From NCBI RefSeq assembly GCF_950023065.1, contig NC_088680.1, forward strand, positions 33,964,559 to 34,028,558: a stretch of DNA of 64,000 nucleotides, in the 5' to 3' direction. The first letter of the stretch is position 1, and every line of letters begins with the position of its first letter. Below, piece by piece: positions 54,401 through 62,300 of the stretch. The notes under the pieces are model-generated. The model was given only the letters and a program-made list of their open reading frames with translations, was not told the origin of the DNA and ran no database searches. The position numbers and the translations under genes were made by a program. The DNA comes from Planococcus citri. Taxonomy: Eukaryota; Arthropoda; Insecta; Hemiptera; Pseudococcidae.

Positions 54401-57400
54401 GATGAAAAAGTATACTCATAATGTAATGGTTATCAAGTCATTAACTATTTCATCATTGATATGCGTTACATTAACACTTTACGCTTCGTATGTGCAACCG
54501 CCTTTCGCGCCCTCGTCTCTATTCTCCCTACCACTCGTCCCGGCTCTTTAAATCCATTCACTTCATTATGCAGACCGCTCAACAGGATCCATAATACCTA
54601 CCAAATATTGCCACGAAATTGGTAAAGAAAATTACATCGAATATTTCCGACCTCCCCTCCATTTCTTTTTTTCTTCTTCTCATATACCATACCATAATAC
54701 CTGCAGCAGGGACAAGGACATCTAAGATCTGACACTTGGACCGAATCTACTCGCATGATCACGTCAATTAGCCTATATAATGTCACGATTTAGGTATACA
54801 TTATATGTACCTATGAAATCCTACCATATCGTCACTATTTTTCTTTTCCTTTGTCTTGAGAAAAAAAAAATTCGTACTTTTGAGCCACTCGATTATATAA
54901 TTAATGCATTCGTGGCCACGACGACGGCGGACGCGGACGGCGAGAAACAAACCCTCGAATTTTTTTTCACCGTCTCGATTACATCATTGCCGACGAAATT
55001 GTTCGTTTCGATCGGCCAACAAAGAGATAGGAAAAGTTACACTTGACGTAACTTTCACTCAATAGCGCAGTGCAAATTGCAATGCATTAAATTTATATTA
55101 TACACACACACATACATCATTCTCTCCCTCTTTCTCTCTTATACTCCTGTCCTCTCTCGTCTATCTTATGATCTCATGGTGCCATGCAACCTTCTAATTT
55201 GCAATACAGACAAAAGCCGGATTGCAACCGCATATTCTGCTCCATACACATTTGGAAATAACTCGACTACCTTGGCACTTGTGAATTTGCGGTAAAAATT
55301 ATACCATTAAATTACTTCCGTGGTTTTGACAATAAAAAAAATACACTCATATTCGCGTATAGAGGAATTTAGTATGTCAATACCTTTGGCGGCGGAATGG
55401 ATTTCATTTTTTTTTTTGTATTTTTCTGCTTCTCTGCCTCTGTCTGTCTCACTATACTGCAAGCAGCTCTCTTGTTACAGTGCGCTCAGATTCGATCTTC
55501 GAAATATATTGTCGTTGTTGGTTGATGGTTGGGTAATTTACTACTACAAGGTATGAATGCGAGTAGGTATATTCGTTCGAGAGATGACTGTAAGATTTCA
55601 TGGCACAGATGAACAGAAGGTTGCACTTTGTAGATGTGGTCGGAGACGGGAGAAGAGGCGAATTTTCTTTCTTTATAAATCGTAGAATTCGAACTTCAAT
55701 GAAACACACCGTTTACGAATATATATATTTTGTCCATACTAAATTAAAAGGATAGAATATTCCAGAACTAAATTCGTGTACCTAATACCTATATCTAAAA
55801 CTAATTACACTCCACGTACGAAAAATTGCATCATTTTTATTCAGTGCCACCGTCAATTGGGAGGGAAGTGGAAAAATTGGACCTGGGCGCACGTTTTTAA
55901 AAAACATTGTGAACTTTATTTTTAGAAGAGGAAATGCAATCGTCATTTTTGAACAGAAAATGAAAACTTCATTTTGTTTTCGAAGAGAGTAGTCAAGTCA
56001 TGCAAACTAAATTTTTGGAGAAAAAATACAAACTTCATTTTTGAAATAAAATGCAACTTTTATTTTTGAAGGAGAGAAATTGAAAATTTACTTCATTTTT
56101 GAAGGGAAAATGAAAATTTCAATAAAGAACAAACGCTATCAAACTTTTCTAATAAAAAAAGTCTCCAGTAAAGAAAAAAAATTTCTACTAAAAGAAATTG
56201 TTTTTCGCGAAAAATTTTTTTCTAGACCTGAACTTTCGAAAATGAAAACTTCAACATCAAAAAATGAAGTTTTCACTTCTATAATAAAATTTTTTAAAAA
56301 CGAAATTATCGTAACACTTTTTAGGAGGAGGGGCTTTTTCAAAGGGAGAAAACATGCGGAAAAATGTGTTTTGTGAACAATTCACTTTTAATTTCAATTT
56401 TTGAAAGAAAAACATGCTTTCTTTGGAGGAGGGAGGGGAGAAAAGTTTTCACTCGAGGCTCTTATTTTTTGATTTTTTGCCCTGGGCCAACATTGGTACT
56501 CGACGGAACTGCTTTCATCAGTAAGATTCTTATTTTTCCTCAAAAATCGTTCCTTTCGACGATGAGGCAATCTGACGGATGAAATTCAACATCCAATTTT
56601 CAAAACCACTGAAAATTTGCCAAATCAATGAAAATTTATTTCGAAAGTATTGGTACTTATACTTGACAGGAAATTAATTATTTCTGAATTTCCGAAATAG
56701 GAAATTATCAAGAATGAAAAAACATTTGCTCAGAATGTCTAATCTAATAGAAATCGAATACCTAATAAATTAATAATAAAAAGCAAAACTGCAAACAGTG
56801 GGAAAATTAGGGGAAACACAGCGTTACAAGTGAAAAAAATAAGTATCGAATTCAACATAGCATACTACCCAGAAAAGTTTTGAGCCCCCTAACTGCACAG
56901 AAAGATGAGCCAAAGATCTTCAAAGTGCAGTTACTTTTGAAAAAAAAAAGAAAACAAATGTTTTTTGTCATTTCTGAGCCCTATAGATAATTACAATTAC
57001 CTGTGCAGACTGCAGAGCCTCGGTCAACCCCCTCCCCTCCCCACCCAAACGTACAAGATTGAGGTTCTGCATCCGCCGTCCCATTATGTACCATAGAAAT
57101 TCAATACCACTTTTAGTCCTCTACAAACGACTTGAAAATTGATGATAGATCACAAAAATTTTCATTTCGTATCATTTTCACGAAACTGCCTAAATAAAAA
57201 GAGAAATACATATGAGCTAAATTAAATTTTATAATTTCTCTCACGTGAAGACGCGGAAAAGGACATTTTCGAAACCGACTTCTCGCATCAAGAATGACTT
57301 GTTTTATTTCTTGAATTATCAATTTTTCAAAGCTTGCCCTCTCACTTCACTCGAACTGATTAGAATTCTGCGGTAGGAACAAACTTTCAAAAATTTCCAA

Positions 57401-60400
57401 GAAGGGAATACTTTATTTTAGAAATTTTCAAAAGACATTTCATAAATTAATTGAAAAAATTTATTTTTTGTATAAAACCATCGTTTTAAAAATTTAATGA
57501 CTCGTAATTTTCGTGTTCGACAATTTTTGAATTTTTATATCCGACGACGTCCCCCCTCCCCCCTCCAAAAAAATTCAAGTTTCTTTTGATGGATCTATTT
57601 CAAAAATAAGGGATACCAAAACTGAAATGAATAATTGAATCAGTGGGAACACTGGGAACAGAAAGGGACCAAGTCACATTTTTGGAAATTTTTCTTTTCA
57701 CGGATATAGGGGTTTCAAAGTACGGCAGATCGACTGGTGATGTCAGATTTCCGCAAAACTGCCGGGAAAGTGGTATTTGGGCGCAGAAAAAGGGCAAATC
57801 CGCATTTATGACTTTTTTGTAAAATGTTTTAAATTCCTTGAAAAATAACTAACATTTTTGAGAAGACCATTTTTTGAAATTCAAGTTAATCTCTGAACTA
57901 AAAAATGATGAAAAAATTAACAACTTCGGCAAAAAGTCTTATACCTCAAGAGGTTTTTGGTCAATTTAAACGAGATAGCAGTCTAAATGATGTACTTAGA
58001 TGTAGAATCATGCCCCATTCGTGCCCGAGCAATTTCAAAAGAAATTTTGTCGATTGGGTGCAGAAAGGGTCTAAGTCCCATTTGTTTAGGCAGCAACAGC
58101 GCCGGCGCACGTGAATATTTTTTTTTTCTAAACAATGCTAAAAATTGTGTCTTGGGGTCCTCTTTCAATGACCTTAAGCATGTTTACCAAAACTTTTTAA
58201 TTTTCAAATAAATCAGTTTTTTGTTATTCCTGAAAAGTCTGAAAATGGACTTAGCCCCTTTCTGTTACCACCGATTCAATTTATAAATACGCCAATCATA
58301 TTTGAATCAAGTATTACAAAACGTAATCAGAAAACGAGAAAATTTTATGCTGATTGCAAAATTATCTAACGGTAAATTGTATAAGTACGTATAAAAAACC
58401 TTCAGCGCATTCTGCAACACAAAACAGCAGTTAAAATGGATCTAGCTGAAAGAATTGCCACAATATTCAGAAATTGTTTAATACATCCAATTTTCCATTT
58501 TTCCAAATTTCCTTTCTTTAAATCAACCGTTTCTAATTTTCTAGGCAGGTATCAGTATTCTCTGACTTTTATCTTTTGCTAGGAAATGATAACTGTGATC
58601 CGAATATCTTTCCTGATCCTTTTAAACGATCTGAGCAAGGATGAATTGATAAAATGGCATCGGAAACGTTTTGGTTGTGATTCTCTTTTATTTGTGCAAA
58701 GAAACGTCTCTTACATCGACATCTTTCAAATTCCAACAAAAATACGTTGATGTATGCTCGTTATAATTCCTTTTAGAAAGCAATTTTACCTTTCAAACGT
58801 CGAAAAAAATCACAATTCTTTTTCAGAATCATAAAATAATCGTACTTTACTTTCATATTTTCAACCATATTTAACATCAATTGATCAATAAATTCATTTG
58901 GCATAGGTCACAGAATAATGCATCATTTCCTAAAGTCTACTTAAAATGCAACAACATAATGGTCAATTTTTGTTCAAACACATCTAAAGCATCACTTATA
59001 ACACTTCAAATCCGTAATACACCTAGAACTCTATAACATCTGAAGTACGATTTTTACAAACCACTCCATTCAACAGTCAACTTCTTGACCTATCTATCAC
59101 CTAAATGTGTGCATATGTTGAACTAGAAAAACTGCAAAACATCCTTGTACAATAAGTAGGTACAGTACAGGTAGGTACACCACCTAAAACCATTACACAC
59201 GAATACCAACTCAAGTTACATCCCTCGACTCGTTTAAACATTTACCTGTTGATAAACAATTCGTCGATTCAATTTATTGTTCGCGTGCTCTAAAGAATAT
59301 TCAGTTCACCTCAACGCATATTTCATACCTACTGTGAAAATGTCACTTACAGACTAGAAGAAATTTACTAGGCGGTAAAAAAATTCGTACTTTGGTAGTA
59401 AACTCGTTGTTTAGGCGGGTAATAAATTTTGCCACGTTTTTTCTACATTTTGCCAAGTCTCTGGCTTGTAAACCGATAGATACTGGGTATAGTATTTACT
59501 TAATGGAATTTTTTTATTCACATAGCTGTTTCAATTTAACAGTACATGACAATGTGACTGCTGCGTAATGAATTTTACGAAAAATTCCTTCGATACCGTG
59601 CACCAGGGCTTTTTAAAAAAAATTACGATTGTAATTATTTTATCATTCGAGACGAGAAAAAATTTTCAATAAGAGTATGTGGTGACGAAATTGGCAAAAT
59701 TTTCTCGATCAGTTGCGTGGTATTCGCTATTTTTAATTTTTTTCAAAACAATTTTTCCCATATGTGAATTTTCAAAATCGACTCGAATTGTCAAAATGTG
59801 ACTATTTTTACGAATTCGAGGATTAGCAATACAATGATGATTGATGATACATTTTCCTGCTGAACAAATATGTAATTGGGATCCCATGTACGAGAATTTT
59901 ATATTTTTAAAATCGTTTCTCTCCCCTTCTTGGTACGAATACTGAAAAAAACTGAGGGAAATTCACCTTTTACCCTCACATTGCGTCACGTGTTTACGAT
60001 TTTCCGAGTAGCGTTAACCAGGCGATAAATAATTTTCCTGCATCTATTGATAAAAAACTCTACAATAGTCGATATTTATGGTACACGGTGAATCAACACC
60101 GCAATAATAGCTATAGGTAACCTTCTACGTATTGAAATTAGCTCGCTGATTATTTTCGGCCAATCAATTAAAATTTTTCACATTTAACAATAGTAATGAT
60201 TAGGCGAACGCGTAAGTACCTCCATAAATCCGCATTCGGTTACGTTCGTACTATGCTCGTATTTTATTTCGATATAAATATGATTTTTCTCATTGAACGT
60301 ATTAATGAAAGATAATTATTCAAGGTTACTTTAAAGCGGTGTACCTCTGAACAATACGAAAAAGAATAATAAATAGTCATTAAGAAGATACAGTAGGTAC

Positions 60401-61973
60401 CTACCTACCTATACACATATACGTTTAGAAAAACCCAAAAAATAAGGTCACTCGAAAGTGAGAGCAGGGGGAAAAAAATACCTATACTTTTAGCCCTGTG
60501 AATTGTACAAAAAAAAATAATCTACCGAACGCAAGGTTTGTACTAGTACTAATCGATGGACTAGTATGAAAAAAAAATAGTATAGTGACAAGCAGAACAG
60601 CACAATTTCTAGATTTAACCTGAATTATTCGAATGGCATTCCATCACTTGGCATACCAACGACAACCTACATAAATTTTTCACTCTAACGTTAATTTACG
60701 AGTAAGTCGACGTTAAACAATATGCACACACAAAAAATCCCTATCCCTCCGACTCGGTGTACAATTAAACTGCACTCTTGATCGTTAAGCTTGGAGTTAT
60801 CTCTTCACACTAGTTTATGATTACGTGTATCATTTCCTTGTATTATTTATGTTAGTGGGTCAAGTCTCGCCGCTCAACAGACGTCCAATACGTTACGAAA
60901 ATCACGAAAGATCATTTTTTTTCCCCTTCGATTCATCATGTTTTGTTCAGCGAATGATGCAAAATTACAAATTTAATACTCGTACCATCCGTTTGCGAGA
61001 CGTGGTGTAAAAAATGAAACCGAAAAGAAAGTAATAGTATAGAAAACGAAGGTTTTCAGACATTCGATTTACATTGCCAACTCCAGCGACGGAGGTACAT
61101 ACTTTTCCATCCTTATCCGATATGAATACGATACGATTGTGTGCTCTCGCTTTTTCTCGCGTTGTTTTTTTTTAAACATCTCCATCACGTAACCATTTTT
61201 TCTCCTTCTTTATCGACAATCTGGTTGATATTGATATTACAAAATATCATGTTTCAGCAAGTTTTCAATTTTCATCATCTGATCGAACTAAAACCATGCA
61301 AATAACAAGCATTTGCCTTACAATCTCTCTTCCCTGTCGGTTACAAATACAAAAACATTCGAGTACACTACGCCATCAAAACTCAAAACAGTAAATATGC
61401 GCAATATTCTCGAGAAATCGAGTCAAAACAATGCACACAGTTTATGATACACAATATACCTAACAACGTAAAAGATTCGCCAAGTTCATTCCTATAAATT
61501 GAGATTTTTAATTCGAAATTATTTACAACGATGAAAAAATATTCATGACAGATTTACTACGAAAAGCAAAAGTGAAGGACAGACTGTAACGACTGGTATT
61601 TGTCACAACCAAAACATTTTAACAATAATGCAATCGAAACTTTCACGTTGATGAATTTATTCGTCAAAACTAGATACTTGCAGCGATTTCTCAAGAAGCT
61701 TGCAACGATTCGAATCTGAACATCGATTTGTAGGTACGACGAAGTTGGTTGACACATAACATATTTTTTTACCAACTTTTGCAAAAATTGTAAGATACAT
61801 TATGAGATGCATAGAAAACCAAAAATCAAAATTAACGTGCTTACTTGGTTTTTGAAAAAATCATTCAATGCTCGCTGAGCTGAATCAGTAAGTTTGACAA
61901 ATATCATGGATTTTTTATCACGTACACAATTCTTTTCGATTAAATCATATTCTCCGGAAGATAATAAAGCCAT
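21271..61973 (-). CDS. ELL: RNA polymerase II elongation factor ELL, whole gene (10 coding exons)
   Basis: The joined exons 61973-61845, 48676-48632, 38510-38371, 33848-33729, 29600-29223, 28634-28564, 28448-28292, 24464-23706, 21702-21531 and 21432-21271 give 2133 nt, that is 710 residues plus TGA. Every intron is GT-AG and every junction keeps the frame, which strongly supports the model. Recognised family segments are FVKLTDSAQRAL, GRIFIP, GRFECIQ, HANEDVFEKTKNRMA, ERIIHMLAIRPHKKLEL, DIQEDWPFYTETERQQMKR and the C-terminal occludin/ELL domain (about residues 600-710). ELL is a nuclear factor that suppresses Pol II pausing and works in the super elongation and little elongation complexes; the C-terminal domain is known to bind partners such as EAF-linked and snRNA-transcription factors. 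Exon calls are by eye, and non-coding 5' exons cannot be excluded. Confidence 0.93.
21531..21702 (-). CDS. ELL: ELL coding exon 9 (occludin/ELL domain, first half)
   Basis: Between ttattacag and gtcagt, this exon encodes EYTTITNIEQRRKYKADYTT followed by ILEEYDVLNEKV and GESLKRCERGSVEFK. The YxxIxxxEQRxxYKxDFxxxYxEY pattern is diagnostic for the occludin/ELL C-terminal helical domain. Confidence 0.93.
21703..23705 (-). other. ELL intron 8
   Basis: A 2.0-kb AT-rich intron. I see no gene or recognisable transposon in it. Confidence 0.75.
23706..24464 (-). CDS. ELL: ELL coding exon 8 (low-complexity linker)
   Basis: A 759-nt exon between attgcag and gtgagt opens with NKPQNLTPPSSDSGISVG, the family's NLTPPxSDSG-type motif right after the N-terminal domain. 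It then runs through a Ser/Asn/Pro-rich disordered linker. A psi-K-x-E site, IKTE with K539, resembles a sumoylation consensus. The exon ends LPDDISEIEYEK at the entry to the occludin/ELL domain. The true exon start is the splice site at 24464, not the upstream ATG in the intron at 24490. Confidence 0.92.
24465..28291 (-). other. ELL intron 7
   Basis: A 3.8-kb intron with no internal exon; the phases of exons 7 and 8 join directly. The part 26780-27700 shares phrases (gtggcaacactgatttt, long atttttc runs) with the loop of the foldback element at 16441-17745. It may be a diverged relative, but I could not place ends. Confidence 0.6.
28292..28448 (-). CDS. ELL: ELL coding exon 7
   Basis: Between tatacag and gttggt, this exon encodes GLRESDKSHLMHTLVSVST followed by YQLLRHVWNDIQEDWPFYTE and TERQQMK. 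The DGL..., Y..V..DW..Y and ER/Q..KR blocks are the conserved end of the N-terminal domain. Confidence 0.92.
28564..28634 (-). CDS. ELL: ELL coding exon 6
   Basis: A 71-nt exon between tttgcag and gtcagt encodes ERIIHMLAIRPHKKLELFAA followed by LRR. This is the highly conserved start of the ELL winged-helix-like segment (R-V/I-I-H-L-LA-x-RP-x-KK-x-EL). Its last base plus AT of exon 7 makes Asp. Confidence 0.92.
28683..29069. mobile_element. hAT-type MITE in ELL intron 5
   Basis: A 387-bp element begins CAGAGTACTGCACGGT and ends with the inverted CAGAGTCCTGCACGGT. It is flanked by an exact 8-bp duplication ATAGGTAC (28675-28682 and 29070-29077). An 8-bp duplication with CAGAG ends is the hallmark of hAT superfamily insertions. 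It has no transposase, so it is non-autonomous. It takes up two thirds of the 588-bp intron and leaves the splice sites untouched. Confidence 0.85.
29223..29600 (-). CDS. ELL: ELL coding exon 5
   Basis: A polypyrimidine tract ending caactag precedes the exon and gtaagt follows it. It encodes REIDWNVTSGINRKVRI, then an Ala/Ser/Thr/Pro/Lys-rich linker with a (SP)n run (SSSSPSPSPS), and ends IMKRPL. The linker is low complexity, so its exact length is the least conserved part. The following Lys is completed by exon 6, giving RPLKERIIHML across the junction, as in the family. Confidence 0.88.
29601..33728 (-). other. ELL intron 4
   Basis: A 4.1-kb intron. It contains the diverged tandem duplication at 31630-32600; I see no other gene in it. 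Confidence 0.7.
31630..32600. repeat. diverged tandem duplication in ELL intron 4
   Basis: Two direct copies start at about 31630 and 32278. Shared phrases are aattgaaagctctgacgtta, attttattccaattttgtt, gaaaatcctc-atttccaa, atatcacaatgtg and tgaaatttatcggttgaact. The first copy is about 175 bp longer between the two matching halves, so either it gained an insertion or the second lost sequence. Confidence 0.7.
33729..33848 (-). CDS. ELL: ELL coding exon 4
   Basis: Between tttcag and gtaaat, this exon encodes KHLIKFGQLKHRLWIHANED followed by VFEKTKNRMAAIELEQRRN. This matches the family block GxLxxKxxIxAxDDxYxxxxxRMAxxE. It ends in TG, which with the next T makes Cys. Confidence 0.9.
35820..36060 (+). 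repeat. dispersed repeat family, copy 1
   Basis: This shares ordered phrases with 42865-43110, 43470-43690 (inverted) and 51500-51850: a caaagtc-ctc start, gatatgggtcctc, gaaaaaatc-tgg-ttttcgctct, ccaaaagatag, gattctgcatcgac and caaaatccaagac. It has no coding character in any copy. Confidence 0.65.
36518..37381. mobile_element. candidate MITE with CAGGGTGTCT ends
   Basis: The left end cagggtgtctaaag (36518) is inverted at aagacaccctg (37371-37381), and tcatgact recurs inside both ends. TTAA is close to both ends, but offset by one base on the right, so the superfamily is unclear (piggyBac-like or hAT-like). There is no transposase frame. Confidence 0.5.
38040..38215. promoter_or_regulatory. 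CpG-rich patch inside ELL intron 3
   Basis: This is unusually GC- and CG-rich for the window (cagcggcgcgacgcgacgcg near 38132), just 155 bp downstream of exon 3 on the minus strand. It could be an internal promoter or an antisense start. The open frame across it (37959-38336, +) has no recognisable protein content. Confidence 0.25.
38371..38510 (-). CDS. ELL: ELL coding exon 3
   Basis: Between gttgcag and gtaata, this exon encodes RIFIPTSSKGS through FKFNVDSNV to GQQGRFECIQHKRG. The IFIP and QGRFECIQ blocks are typical of the ELL N-terminal domain. It ends with two bases (AG) that complete Ser with exon 4. Confidence 0.9.
41240..41600. repeat. tandem repeat, unit about 150 bp, roughly 2.3 copies
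   Basis: The phrase ctcgaaacacaaattttcaa followed by gcttttaccctcgcttcgct recurs at about 41254, 41404 and (partly) 41550. Related CTCGCTTCGCTCG-type words appear at about 31247 and 57335, so the unit probably belongs to a genome-wide family. Confidence 0.55.
41691..42641 (+). mobile_element. mariner-like transposon with decayed transposase
   Basis: The first 30 bases (from cagggtgttccagaataacc) are repeated exactly in inverted orientation at 42612-42641, and TA flanks both ends (41689-41690, 42642-42643), as in Tc1/mariner insertions. The length is 951 bp, shorter than an intact mariner of about 1.3 kb. Coding remains are described separately. Confidence 0.88.
42022..42480 (+). pseudogene. 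mariner-like transposase, decayed fragment
   Basis: In shifting frames it reads KLTVWLGVAKVGVVGP, FNETVTVRG, WFQHVGATYHSE, then PPRSPDFSAYDFF and NSKKCLVECVK-like remnants. These align with the family's TVWxGxxxxGxxGPxFF, FQQDGAxxHxA and WPPRSPDLxxxDFF blocks. The middle catalytic Asp (usual QDGA) is lost, reading HVGA. Several stops and frameshifts are present, and the N-terminal DNA-binding part was not recognised. It is inactive. Confidence 0.8.
42865..43690. mobile_element. inverted pair of the dispersed repeat family (copies 2 and 3)
   Basis: The copy at 42865-43110 (+) faces an inverted copy at 43470-43690, separated by about 360 bp. Shared phrases include ccttcattttgagttgaaag, cccaacctgttc and tatttgagattctgc. 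This suggests that the family's complete form is a foldback element and that the single copies at 35820 and 51500 are half-elements. Confidence 0.6.
47429..47443 (+). repeat. run of 15 cytosines
   Basis: An uninterrupted C15 run in an otherwise AT-rich intron. The exact length in an assembly is uncertain. Confidence 0.8.
48632..48676 (-). CDS. ELL: ELL coding exon 2 (15-codon micro-exon)
   Basis: A 45-nt exon between tttcag and gtgagt encodes DKCRVPIIEFNKDDG, phase 0 on both sides. It corresponds to the family stretch before the GxIxIP motif that begins the next exon. It was found only because both neighbours demanded it; its size makes it easy for gene finders to miss. Confidence 0.82.
49424..49450. 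repeat. (CAT)n microsatellite
   Basis: Interrupted CAT trinucleotides, similar to the shorter run at 41116-41134. Confidence 0.7.
49935..50060. promoter_or_regulatory. CpG-rich patch inside ELL intron 1
   Basis: Words such as gatggcgcgcgccaccg and accgccgcgctcgcgctg stand out from the AT-rich intron. It lies about 1.3 kb upstream (minus strand) of micro-exon 2. It could be an alternative ELL promoter or an antisense start site; composition is the only evidence. Confidence 0.25.
51500..51850 (+). repeat. dispersed repeat family, copy 4 (interrupted)
   Basis: This has the same ordered phrases as the other copies (tcattttgagctgaaagtca, gatgtgggtcct, ttttcgctctagcccc, acccaacctgtttt, gaaattctgcgtcgat). 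It is broken at 51600-51683 by a hairpin element. Confidence 0.7.
51600..51683. mobile_element. 84-bp hairpin MITE with TCCT duplication
   Basis: The arms begin CAGTAGTTAAG and pair over about 30 bp with one visible mismatch, around a loop of about 22 bp. TCCT precedes (51596-51599) and follows (51684-51687) the element. The uninterrupted copy at 35820-36060 reads gggtcctcgaagagg at the same place, so the empty site is visible in this window. Confidence 0.85.
53641..54159 (+). pseudogene. isolated ORF with one in-frame stop, family unknown
   Basis: From ATG 53641 one frame stays open for 101 codons, meets TAA at 53944, and continues in the same frame for another 71 codons to TGA at 54157-54159. 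The second part is protein-like (QFVGTYDGKTDVCKVKSK, then ADEIHTDDDKIRRAAVLKIF) rather than low complexity. It lies antisense inside ELL intron 1. It may be a dead retrocopy or captured gene fragment. I do not recognise the family and cannot exclude chance. Confidence 0.35.
55905..56420. repeat. degenerate tandem repeat, TTCATTTTTGAAG-type units
   Basis: Units resembling gaaaatgaaaacttcatttttgaag recur about ten times with drift. The frames through it (for example 56080-56376) are repeat translations, not genes. Confidence 0.5.
57633..58282. mobile_element. candidate TIR element in ELL intron 1
   Basis: The left end aattgaatcagtgggaac is inverted at the right as gttaccaccgattcaatt. Phrases agaaaggg-ctaagtc also recur inverted just inside. 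The span is about 650 bp without a transposase. Confidence 0.5.
61845..61973 (-). CDS. ELL: ELL coding exon 1 (residues 1-43)
   Basis: This exon starts at ATG 61973 in the context cgaagATGGC and ends KNQ before gtaagc. It carries the first strand of the ELL N-terminal domain, including FVKLTDSAQRAL, which matches the animal family. Phase 0 at the 3' end fits exon 2. No other in-frame ATG precedes a family-like sequence, so this start is preferred. Confidence 0.88.
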
Positions 61974-62300
61974 CTTCGAGATACTTAAAATTAACTAAAC
62001 GAACGAGCAAATTATTGATAAAAACCATTAAACATTACATGCAGAATAATTTAAAAATTATCTTTTAAAATACAAAAAATTTTCACAACGCAAATTCCAG
62101 TCCCCGCAAACACAACTGATACCGCCACAGTTGACCTCAGATACTAACAAAACAGCGTATTGTTATTCAATGAAATTTTTCGCCAGTCAGTGTTGCTCAT
62201 CGTAGAAGCGTGAAATTTCATCCGCATCGAAATCGTCAAGTAGGTAGGCCGGATTACGTCGCATAAAAATCGTTTTTTGCTTAATTTGCGTTTTTATTAG
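61974..62300 (-). promoter_or_regulatory. presumed promoter/5' UTR region of ELL
   Basis: This is the sequence directly upstream of the ELL start codon. I see no convincing TATA box or other core motif, and the assignment is positional only. Confidence 0.3.

Larger units (their letters stand above)
48677..61844 (-). other. ELL intron 1
   Basis: A 13.2-kb intron, the largest in the gene, as often seen for first introns. It holds a CpG-rich patch, copy 4 of the dispersed repeat with an inserted hairpin MITE, an isolated interrupted ORF, a tandem repeat and a TIR element. I see no further ELL exon. Confidence 0.7.

Noticed and set aside
56080..56376. 98-codon frame rich in Lys and Phe
   Set aside because: It is a translation of degenerate TTCATTTTTGAAG-type tandem repeats.
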